From contig PPXM03000002.1 in NCBI GenBank assembly GCA_003707065.3, positions 1-64,000 of the forward strand: 64,000 nucleotides of DNA, given 5' to 3'. The translations under genes and the position numbers were made by a program. The notes beneath the pieces were generated by a model that was given only the letters and a program-made list of their open reading frames with translations, was not told where the DNA came from and ran no database searches. The DNA comes from Trigonopsis variabilis (taxonomy: Eukaryota > Ascomycota > Trigonopsidomycetes > Trigonopsidales > Trigonopsidaceae). How positions within the stretch are numbered: position 1 is the first letter of the stretch; every line of letters begins with the position of its first letter. Below, piece by piece: positions 19,625 to 29,039 of this stretch.

Positions 19625-21262
19625 ATGGTCGCGGATATCATTCGGGATAGTGAGTTTGGCAAGTTGGTGCGTGCCTTGACAGGAAATCGGGTATTCCTTT
19701 ATAAAAATGAGATGCCCAACTTCGAATTCGATTGTGAATTTGAAGAAGAAAAGGTCGATGGTGATGTCTGCAAGATCGTATACTACTGCTCTGACGATGA
19801 CAATGAAAATCCTTACAACTGGTCTTTGAAGAAGAAGCTGTTTGTTGCCGCCCAGATCAATATACTGACGTTCGTTATCTATATGGGTTCGTCAATCTAC
19901 TCTCCGGGTACAGAGCAAGTCATGCAGGCTTATCATCTGAGCCATATCCCTGCTACGCTACCTCTTTCGCTGTATATATTTGGCTACGGTACAGGGTCCC
20001 TTTTCGTCAGCCCCTTATCAGAATCTCCTTTTATTGGACGTAACCCCGTCTACTTCTATTCCACCGTTTTATTTGTTATCTTACAGATCCCTTTAGGATT
20101 GAACAAGAACATTGCTGGGCTATGTATTGTGCGCTTCATAACTGGATTATTGGCGTCTACTTCTCTCTCTATTGGACCTGCAAGTTTAGGTGATATGTTT
20201 GATTCTTTACACCTTCCTTATTTCCTTCCTACTTGGGCTATCTCCGCAGTCTGTGGTCCCTTGCTCGGACCCTTGCTTGGAGGAGTGATGACGCAAGTAT
20301 TAGGATTCCGATGGAATTTTTGGATGCTTATGTGGATTTCAGGGGGGGTTCTTGCATTTATGTTTTTCTTTCTCCCGGAAACCCTGAAGGAGAGGATCCT
20401 TTATGATCGTACGAAACGACTCCAGACTCTTACAAAGGCGCATCAGGATGACGAGGCAGGGCGCTGGGCAGATTTCTGGTCAGTTGATGGGGATTCCTCG
20501 CTTAGACTTGTCACTCGTGCTATTCTGGAGCAGGAGAAGTTCACGTGGAAAGAACGGACTTATGAGGTCCTTGTCCGTCCCTTTTTGGTAATCGCACGTG
20601 AGCCTGGGTTGCTGGCAATTGACATCTATACTGGCCTTTTGTATGCAATTCTTTTCTCCTGGTTCGAAGCTTTTCCTGTTGCATTTCAGGGTCTTTACGG
20701 TTTCAATCTTGTCCAGTTGGGCCTGACCTATTTTGGCTTTCTCGTGGGCATGATCATGGGTTTAGGTTTGTACGAATACTTGATCCTCCATCGAACTTTT
20801 GTGCCTCATCTTCATAGGGCATTTGTCCATAAAACTGAAGAGTTCCAGCCAGAGCTTGTCATGAAACTGACGTCTTACATTGCACCGTTCTTGCCCGCCT
20901 TTCTTCTGTTCTTCGCCTGGTCAGTTCACGCTAATGTTCATTGGATTGTTCCAATTGTCGCTAGTATGCTTACCTTCTGTCCTCTTTTCATGATGTTTCA
21001 GCTTATGTTTCTGTGGCTTGGAGTATCCTATCCTCGCTATTTGGCTAGCGTCTTTGGCGGTAATAATATTATTCGCTCTTATTGTGGAGGCGCTGTTGCT
21101 CTTGTGGCCTATCCAATGTTTACCAATACGGGCCCCAGTAAATTCCCAGTGGGATGGGGAACGTCGATTTTGGCATTTTCTTCCATTGCAATGGCCATTG
21201 TTCCCTTTGTTCTAGTTCGTTACGGCAAACAGCTTCGTGGACGTTCGGCCTACGCTAACTAG
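19625..21262 (+). CDS. MFS multidrug transporter, DHA1 family (CaMDR1/Caf5-like)
   Basis: 545 aa, intronless. I chose the ATG at 19625 because the N-terminus then reads MVADIIRDSEFGKLVRALTG, the expected opening of Caf5/CaMDR1-type proton antiporters. The NPYNWSLKKK block just before the first span, twelve spans in two halves and the long central loop with the FTWKERTYEVLVRPF segment also match that subfamily. Members export varied drugs and toxic metabolites at the plasma membrane. In this setting it may export an end product or detoxify the substrate (inference). All motifs are intact. Confidence 0.88.
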   Translation: MVADIIRDSEFGKLVRALTGNRVFLYKNEMPNFEFDCEFEEEKVDGDVCKIVYYCSDDDNENPYNWSLKKKLFVAAQINILTFVIYMGSSIYSPGTEQVMQAYHLSHIPATLPLSLYIFGYGTGSLFVSPLSESPFIGRNPVYFYSTVLFVILQIPLGLNKNIAGLCIVRFITGLLASTSLSIGPASLGDMFDSLHLPYFLPTWAISAVCGPLLGPLLGGVMTQVLGFRWNFWMLMWISGGVLAFMFFFLPETLKERILYDRTKRLQTLTKAHQDDEAGRWADFWSVDGDSSLRLVTRAILEQEKFTWKERTYEVLVRPFLVIAREPGLLAIDIYTGLLYAILFSWFEAFPVAFQGLYGFNLVQLGLTYFGFLVGMIMGLGLYEYLILHRTFVPHLHRAFVHKTEEFQPELVMKLTSYIAPFLPAFLLFFAWSVHANVHWIVPIVASMLTFCPLFMMFQLMFLWLGVSYPRYLASVFGGNNIIRSYCGGAVALVAYPMFTNTGPSKFPVGWGTSILAFSSIAMAIVPFVLVRYGKQLRGRSAYAN

Positions 21263-21762
21263 ACGCCAAGAACCAGAGAGAAGGAGTTCTTCCAACATTG
21301 CAACACTCACCCTGCTACTATAGATTGATACAAATAGATTTTTTTCGAGAGTGGTATTTGATTCCTATTCCGAGAATTTTTTCGCGCTTGTAGTCTAAAT
21401 TGAATGCTGCACGAAATCAAGACGAGTATTCTGGTACTTTTGTAGAACTCTCGAATCCTAAGCACAGCAACACTAGTACTGTATCTGGTAAGCTACGAAA
21501 GAAATGTGACTACAAACAAATGAATCAACATGCCCACATTATCTGGAATTCTCGTTTGCCAACATGAGCGCTACATCTTGGTTCCTGGTCTATTGTCATT
21601 GTCAGAAGGTCGTTACTGGCTATTATAAGCGACAAGTCACATGACAACCATGCGGAGAGTCCTACGACTGATACGGCTCGAAAAATCCCCCGCGATTAGG
21701 CGCTCTCCTTCTTAGCTTCTATACACCTGACCCTCTGTGTTTTCCTATCCCAAACCCGAACC
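21263..21762. other. Promoter region of the 2-hydroxy-acid oxidase
   Basis: 500 bp between the DHA1 transporter and the oxidase. It contains the CTGATACGGC-type element at 21669-21685 and nothing else recognised. It also provides the transporter's 3' end, with several T-rich runs near 21340-21380. Confidence 0.5.
21669..21685 (+). promoter_or_regulatory. CTGATACGGC-type element before the oxidase
   Basis: CTGATACGGC followed by TCGAAAA, 94 bp upstream of the ATG. It differs from the element before both dehydrogenases (2421, 8362) by a single inserted base. The oxidase promoter is otherwise unrelated to those, so this copy is independent. A shared regulator is suggested. Confidence 0.4.
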
Positions 21763-22959
21763 ATGAAGTTGTCAATTGCTGAAACCGAAGTTCTCTGTCT
21801 CAAAGACGTCGAGCCACTTGCTCTTGACAAGGTCGATAAGCAAACCCGAGATTATTGGGCAGGCGGGGCAGACGATTTATTCACCGTTAAAGAGAATGTG
21901 TCAGCTATGATGAGATATCGTATCAGGCCTCGTGTGATGAGAAACGTCGGAAGAGTAGATCCCAGCCCTAATACTCTTTTGTACGGAAAGAAGTTCAGCA
22001 TCCCGTGCGGAGTCGCACCGAGTGCCTATCACTGTATGGCCAACCCTGCTGGCGAACGAGCCACTGCAGGCGCTGCTAAAGCTCGGAACTGGCCTATGGG
22101 CTTATCTTCCTTTTCGACGACTCCCTTAGAAGAGGTTCGTCAAATAGCTCCCGATAACTGTTATTTTATGCAGCTTTACGTTTTCCAGAACCGGGAAACG
22201 TCCATTAAACTGATTAGACGTGCCGAAGGTGAGAGAGGTTTTGGCAAAACTGACTTTAGCTGCCGGATTCAAGGCTTTAGCTCTTACAGTGGACACCGCC
22301 TTTTTAGGAATGAGGAGAAATGAAGTCCGCAACAACTTTGCACTTCCGACCTATTTTTCTCTTGGTAACTACGATGATAATGTTTCCCTGGAAGATGAAA
22401 GGGAAGCCATGCTGGCTATCGAAGAAACCGGAGGTGATGTGGTTGACCCTTGCATGACCTGGGCAGAGACTATTCCTTGGTTAAGAAAGCAGACCAAGTT
22501 AGACATCTGGGTGAAAGGCGTCCTCACTCCCGAAGATGCTGAAGAAGCTATCACTGCAGGAGTTGATGGAATCTGGATCTCCAACCACGGCGGCCGGCAA
22601 TTGGATGGATGTTTAGCCACTATTGACGCTTTACCTTTCATTGCTGAGCAGGTCGCGGGTAGAGTACCCATCCATGTCGATGGTGGCTTTAGGAAAGGTA
22701 GTGATATCTTCAAAGCGCTAGCACTTGGTGCGAACTTTGTTTGGATCGGTCGTCCCATACTCTGGGGATTGGCTTACGATGGCCAGAAGGGAGCCGAAAA
22801 GGTCCTCTCTATCATGGAATCTGAGTTCAAGCTCTGTATGGCGCTGTAAGTACCATCATGTATCATCTTATCTAACATTATAGTGCCGGAGTGAGCAAGG
22901 TCTCCGAAATCAACAAGAGTCTTTTAGCCCGAGTTGGTCCTGCTATTTCGATGCTCTAA
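21763..22959 (+). CDS. FMN-dependent 2-hydroxy-acid oxidase/dehydrogenase
   Basis: 375 aa from three exons: 21763-22228, 22260-22845 and 22884-22959 (introns 31 and 38 nt). It oxidises L-2-hydroxy acids (lactate, glycolate, mandelate type) to 2-keto acids. A TIM barrel with the full active-site set: Tyr31 in DYWAGG, Tyr139 in QLYV, Lys241 in VKG, catalytic His265 and Arg268 in SNHGGRQLDG, then the phosphate-binding IHVDGGFRKG and ALGANFVWIGRP blocks. No cytochrome b5 domain, so not flavocytochrome b2. No clear mitochondrial leader or obvious PTS1 (ends ISML). The first splice joins RRAE to AAGFKALALTVD; without it the frame breaks. It lies between two transporters and close to the hydrolase gene, consistent with catabolism of a hydroxy acid. 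Confidence 0.92.
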
Positions 22960-23119
22960 ACTATGTTCTCTAGAACCGGATGTCTTATAGTTAGGCTTAC
23001 AATATAGATAATTTAGAAACTTAGCAGGTGACACATCATTGTAGTCATACAATCCCTCTCTCACCATTTTCACAGAAACACAAGCCACACACAAGGTCAA
23101 AAAACAAAACACATCGCAA

Positions 23120-24692
23120 TTAATAGAACCATCGGAAGGAAGGGTTGCTTGGGCCATCACCCATGTCAGCAGTCGAGATCTGGTGGGCAGACAACTTAAC
23201 TCCCTGTCTTCGGTCACGAAGCTTGTTATCGGTATACATATAAAGAAGGGTGAAGCCGACAATGACTGCGCCTGAACCACCGAATACAGCGGTAGTGATA
23301 AGAGCCGGGAGATAGCGAGGAGCATCTTGTGGCCGGAAGATCTAAAAAATTAGCACCATGAAGAGAAAGTAAAACTCACATTGGTTGAAATAAGACCGCA
23401 AGCGTTAGCCAGAGGGATAGCAATACCAGAAAAGACAATTCTTCGGGTTTCTTCTGGCAAGTTATTGTTGTACCACGTGGACATCAAGACTGAGGACACA
23501 GAGCTTCCAGTGGTCATCAAGAAACACAAAAAGTATGCAGCACCTTTATGGGTAGAAGTATCGATGTTGCCAAAGGCCACAACGCCGACAAAAGTGATGA
23601 GAAGAGTGCACATGAGGAACACAGAACGGAGTTTGAAGTAATCGGATAAGATTGCAAAGAACAAGATAGACAAGGCACCCCAGACATTAGGAGCAACGGT
23701 CAAGAGGTTGGTAATAACGACACTGTTGCCCAATTGCTCGACGATCTGAGGGAACCAGTTGGCAATGGTCCAGAGGGGAACAGCAAGACACATATCACCA
23801 GCCATCCACAGATAAGCAATAGGATGCTTGAACGTTTTGAAACCATCCCTCAGATGAACTTTGTCTCCGACAACATAGGAGGAATCCTGGGCAATTCTTT
23901 CTTTTGCAATTCGCTTTTGCTCGTCAGACAGATAGCGCAGTCCGTCAATGCCTCGAGGAAGGAGAAGATAGGTCACAAGAGACACTGCAAGAGTGAAGGC
24001 GCCCTCAATCAAGAAAAGGTACTGCCAGCCATAAAGATGAGATTTGATTTGGAAGACACCATAGGCAAGAAGTCCCGAGAAGGCATAAGCGATGTTAGAA
24101 GCAGCATAGCATAGACCCATTCTTCTGGCAAGCTCATCACGGCGATAAAACATGGTCAAGTAGTAAATGAAACCGGGCAAGATGGCTCCTTCAGACATAC
24201 CCAAGAACCAACGCAAGGCCATTAGACCAGACCAGTTCTTAGCGGCGGCAGTGCAAATTCCCATGACTCCGAAACAAAAACAGAGGAAAGGAAGCACATT
24301 AGCAGGGTTGAATCGTTTCATAAGAATGGAGATCGGTAAAGCGAAAACAACATAAGGAACAAAGAAGATGGACATCATAACGTTATACTGATCACCGGTC
24401 ATGCCGAGGTCCGTATCAAGACCATCAGTCTTTGCATTTGAGATATTTCCTCGATCAAGAGAGCTGGTGTTAAGATCGCGTCTTGCCTTTCAAAGACTTA
24501 CTTGCAAAGGTAGATCAAGCAAATGAACGGAATCACTTGGATGTCGATCTTCCAACGAATATGATTCTCGGTCTTTGCGTCATAGTGTTGAACTTCTTGA
24601 AGCTCGCACACGTTTCCTCGTTCAATTGTTCCTATCGACTTCTCGTCGACGCTGTCTTGGACTTTCGAAGGGTTTGAAGGTGTTGGATCCAT
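23120..24692 (-). CDS. MFS transporter, ACS family
   Basis: 498 aa from three exons: 24692-24502, 24463-23380 and 23341-23120 (introns 38 and 38 nt). The start is the ATG at 24692 (MDPTPSNP). The first splice builds LIYLCNSLDRGNISNA, the ACS signature at the end of span 1; the second joins ISTN to IFRPQDAPRYLPAL, the usual penultimate-span block. Twelve spans, no gaps. It would import an organic anion (carboxylate) with protons. Divergent from the alpha/beta hydrolase at 25430 over a 737-bp promoter with GATA-type sites, so import and hydrolysis of one nutrient may be co-expressed (inference). Confidence 0.9.
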
Positions 24693-24899
24693 CAATACTC
24701 TGAGCAGTGGTAGTTGGTACAAAGAATATACCGATCTATATATACTGATTCTCGCTATGGAACGCCATCCGGTTTTGGCCTTTCAAGTCCCAGCAATTTC
24801 CTCGGGCTATCTTTCGCAGCCTTAGGACACAGATTTACGTTGCGCGGCTGGTGGTTTGGCCGTCTTGTCTCGCAAAAGGAGTCCCGAAGATGGGAAAGT

Positions 24900-24974
24900 C
24901 ACGTGCGCGGCCAACCTGGCAACTTTATCAGGTAAGATGTAACGCTGATTACATCCGATAAGATGACCTTATCA
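24900..24974. promoter_or_regulatory. CACGTG plus three GATA sites in divergent promoter
   Basis: Between the MFS and hydrolase genes: CACGTG at 24900-24905, TTATCA at 24925-24930, GATAAG at 24957-24962 and TTATCA at 24969-24974. Clustered GATA sites are the binding sites of nitrogen-catabolite factors (AreA/Gln3 type), and CACGTG that of bHLH factors. Short motifs, so evidence of function is modest; the clustering within 75 bp of a 737-bp promoter is the reason to list them. Confidence 0.4.
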
Positions 24975-25429
24975 GCAGCCTGGCTTCGCCGCTCTCATCG
25001 ATCAGAGGGCATCGCCAAGGACGGCGAATGATGTTTAGAGCTATAGGCATTGAGCATGTACGATAACTGGCTCTCGTGGTGGCCGCTAGGAGGAATAGAC
25101 AGATGGCAAATGAATAAAAGGTTAAGCATAGCGACAGCTACATATATAAACAGCCTGTTGACCGATCATCTTTGGCAGCCAGCCTTGGCAAGTACAAGGG
25201 GAGTGATACAGAACATGAGACTCGTAGTGATTAGCCTATTATCTCCGCACATCCAACGATTTGGCCGATCAACCCAACCGCCGGGATAGGCTTAAAAGAA
25301 TGATAGGCTGATTATATTTTCACGCCAGTTGGTGATCTTAGGTTGATGAGGCGATAACCAAAGATAGGCCTGGACCATTTGACCGACGCTATTATAATTG
25401 AGGGAAAGAACAAGGCTGAGTAGATCACC

Positions 25430-26563
25430 ATGTCCACTACTACTACCACTGTCACTACTAGCGCTGTCTTACAGGGCGAGCCAATAGATCTCTCATGTGT
25501 GACCAAGGAGATCCCCTTGTTGAACGCCATTGAAGATAAATATCTAGATAGACTAGATCCAGTCTATGTTGCATACTTCAACAAGTACTCGGCTGGCCGT
25601 TATGCTACCCACCAGCTGCCCATCGAGGTCTACCAGGCAGATCCGGCCAAGTACGACATTTCCTACGGAGCCGCTCCTGCCGTGGAATGCGGTTCCATCA
25701 CTGACTATCAGGTCCCTGTTCCCGGGGGATCTATTACAGTTCGATTATATGAGCCAAAGAAGCGATCAAGCGATGTCTTGCCCGTGTACATCAACTACCA
25801 CGGAGGTGGATGGACTTTTGGAAGCCTTGGCTCGGATGCCAACTTTTGCAAGTTGATGTGCGAGAAGGTCGGCTGTGCCGTCCTTGACGTTGACTATCGA
25901 TTGGCCCCAAAATATCCTTTTCCAGTTCCTATTGAGGATAGTTGGGACGCTTTTCTCTGGGTAAGTTGTTCTAAGCTCATTGACTAACTAATTCAGGCCT
26001 ATGAAAATGCCGAAAAACTCAAGATTGACAAGACCAAGATTGCAATCGGAGGACTTTCAGCCGGTGGTCACATCTCCGCTATTATTGCTCAGAAATGTCG
26101 AGAACATGGTATTAAACTGGCTCTGCAGATTTTGACTGTTCCTTGTGTCGATATGAGCCAAGTAAAGGCTGACGTTAGCGATGTCGCCGAAGACTGTCCT
26201 TACCCGAGTTGGAAGGAATGCTATACTGTGCCCTGCCTCAGCTTCGAGCGAATGCAGTTCTTCTTCCGTCATCTCTTCCATGGATATATCCATTCCTACC
26301 AGGCCGAGAACCTGTTGGCTTCACCAATAAAGGCCAAGTCATTTGAGGGCCTTTGTCCTGCCTTGGTCAATGTTGCTGAACTCGACGTTCTTCGTGACGA
26401 AGGGATTGCTTACGCCAAGAAGCTCGAAGAGGCCGGCGTTCCCGTCAATCTCAAAGTCTACAAGGGTATGGTTCATCCTTTCATGAAGTTTGATGGGATT
26501 TTGGAGGGAGCAAAGGAATACAATAACGAATGTATCAGCGCACTCAAAAAGGCTTTCTTTTAA
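25430..26563 (+). CDS. Alpha/beta hydrolase, HSL-type esterase
   Basis: 365 aa from two exons, 25430-25960 and 25997-26563 (intron 36 nt, in phase, with a textbook GTAAGT...GACTAACTAATTCAG). Hormone-sensitive-lipase-like fold: oxyanion HGGGW at residues 124-128, YRLAPKYPFP block, nucleophile Ser198 in GLSAG, acid Asp307 in ELDVLRDEG and His337 in GMVHPF. No signal peptide, so a cytosolic carboxylester or lactone hydrolase. The triad is complete and the length normal. Substrate unknown; with the neighbouring oxidase and carboxylate transporters, cleavage of an ester or lactone of a hydroxy acid is a plausible reading (inference). Confidence 0.92.
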
Positions 26564-26869
26564 AATCATGTACGAATATCTTAATTGCCTTTCTTGGATA
26601 CTATCTAGTCACGTAGACCTGGTACTCTCTAATATATCTAGCACATGCCTAGAATGAAAACTTTGACTATTCAGAGATATTATCTTATTTGCAAAGTTCC
26701 AATTTGATCGCGAACAGGTGATCATGTCCGTAGTAGTCCGTTTATTTTTGGCGGGCGTAACGATGAACCCAGTTGTCCATTGCTAGTCTAGAGAGTTCGC
26801 CAGGCGGACCACGACTGTGAGACCATTCAGCTTCAATTAATTCCTTTCTGGATCCCAATCTAATAAAGG

Positions 26870-29000
26870 ATGGGCCCAAGTCCGACCAAAGAAGAGCGGC
26901 CGACTAGTGGAAGGCCATACAAATCTCGGAAGAGCCGACCGTGTGATTTTTGTCGACTGAGGAAATACTGCTGTATTATAAAGGACTCTCCGCCATGCGA
27001 TATATGCAAACGATATGATCGAGAATGTACATTTGTGATGGCACCGATTAAGCGAAGGAAAGGAGGCGCTAATACGGATGCCAGCAAAGCTAAAGAGGCG
27101 GCTTCCGGTTCAAAAGCAGGCGTGAGCACCTCCAACTCTAATACTCCGCTTACAATGACGTCTGACTCGCATTTCTCCTTGTCTTCTTCTGTTATTGGTG
27201 GAGGTCTCCCTGACTCGGGTCCTACAGAACCGTCACCATCAGATCAGTTCCCCATCTCGAATATTGTGGGAGATCCGAGTTTTTCGGGACAAAAGCTTGA
27301 CTGCAAGATGGAGGATTTTAGCTTTTTTCTCGAGCAATTAAATGGTGAATGCGAATATGACGAAGAGAGTGAAAAAGGAGGAAGTGGTTTGATAAATGCG
27401 CCGATGGAGCCGCTGGCCTTGGATGAACGATCCGGCCACACAGCTTTGTTTCTTGGTCCGACCCACGAGCTCGATCCGTCATTGAGCTGGCCTTACACAT
27501 ATGATCAGTACGGAGAGTTCTTCTTTCAGGCAATCGGATTTCGCATTATGGAAGGCCGCTTTCCGGATACTTCTATCCCTCCATCTACAATGATGTACAA
27601 CAACTATTACTTGTACCTTCCGGCAATGGAGCAGACCTACTTTCCCTCGAAAACAAAAGATCTCAATACACTAGTGCCGCCTGAAAAAGGTCGACTATAT
27701 CTCAACCTGTTCTTTAGGCACATATATCCTCTACTTCCTGTTGTCTCTTATTCTCGACTATCATCTACTCCAGTACAAGAGATTAGCCCGGGCCTTTTGG
27801 CAGCAATCTATGCAGTTACGCTTCCTTATTCTCACTTGGATCCTGTCCTCATGCAGCAAGATATATATAAAAAGGCCAAGGTCGTCGACCAATTTGACCC
27901 AAAAGACCTATATAATGTTGCCATTGAACATCTTCGGCGAACTCTGTACACTCCGCATCTGGAGACGTTGCAGATATGTCTCCTGTTGACTCAGCTCCCT
28001 CCTGCGCACCCCTATGTCACGAATTCACCTTTTCACTGGAACCTAGCTGGTTTGGCCCTTACTATAGCCCAGAACCTGGGATTAAATGTCAACTGCCTAC
28101 GTTGGAATATTCCAGAATGGGAAAAACGAATCCGTCGCCGGTTGTGGTGGCTTGTGTACATTACCGATGTTTGGACCGCATTTCCTCACGGTCGGCCCAC
28201 GAATATCAACTTGGACGAGTGCGACGTTCCTGATATCACGGTCGACGATTTTGAGCTCAGTGGCAATTCTCCTGCTTATCCTCCTGCACTGACACCTCTG
28301 CTATTCATTAAGATTTGCCAAACTTCTTCTCTCCTGCATCAAATTATGGTCAAGGTTTTTTCGGTGAAAGCTAGAGGACAGATAGGCTGCGACATATCGA
28401 TTGCCCTTGATAGAGTTGAGCCTCTTCGAGTCAAAGTGCAAGAACTTCAGCAAGATGTCAATAAAACGCTGAATCTGCGTGATTTTCCTATTCCACATGA
28501 ACTGGACTCAGTAGTTGTCCTTCATTTCTTAATTTCCAGTCTCAAATGTCTTCTATTCCGGCCGCTACTCATCGCCTTACGCTCCTCTCATGAACGTGCC
28601 AAACTTGGTGAGGCAGGCGTTCTTCATATCAGAGACATGGTTAAAGAAACAGCCCAAGACCAGATAGCATTCGTCTCAGACCTTAAGCCATTTCACATTT
28701 CCTGCTTCTGGTATTCATGTATGTGTCTTTCTCTAAACCGCTAACTTTCTAGGGTGCCGTCAGTTATTCTCTGCTTTAAGTTTTTTCATGGGCAACATTT
28801 TCTTTACTTCTACTTCTTCAGCGGAACGGGATGAAGCGCGTGAGCTCGTCGAGGAATGGTCTCATGCTCTTCGCTTCCAGTTCCGCGAAAACGATAATCT
28901 TTTCAATGTTGCGCTGCTACGGATCTCGGCCCTGTTTGGTCCTGATCAAAATAGCTGGACCAAAGTTGAACCGAATTTGACTGAAAACTATGGCTTCTAA
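26870..29000 (+). CDS. Zn2Cys6 transcription factor (DAL81-like layout)
   Basis: 698 aa from two exons, 26870-28718 and 28753-29000 (intron 34 nt). Zinc cluster cysteines at 25, 28, 35, 43, 46 and 53 (CX2CX6CX7CX2CX6C), although the usual basic residue before the third cysteine is replaced (RKYCC). A Ser/Pro-rich linker is followed by the fungal TF domain, with the RIRRRLWWLVYITDVW block and GRPTNIN just after it, as in DAL81-type activators of nitrogen catabolism. That resemblance fits the GATA sites nearby but is not proof of orthology. The splice restores WYSWCRQLFSALSFF. Convergent with the next regulator, 39 bp apart. Confidence 0.88.
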
Positions 29001-29039
29001 GCTTGTCTATTCATTTGAAAATCTATTTACTTTTTTCGT

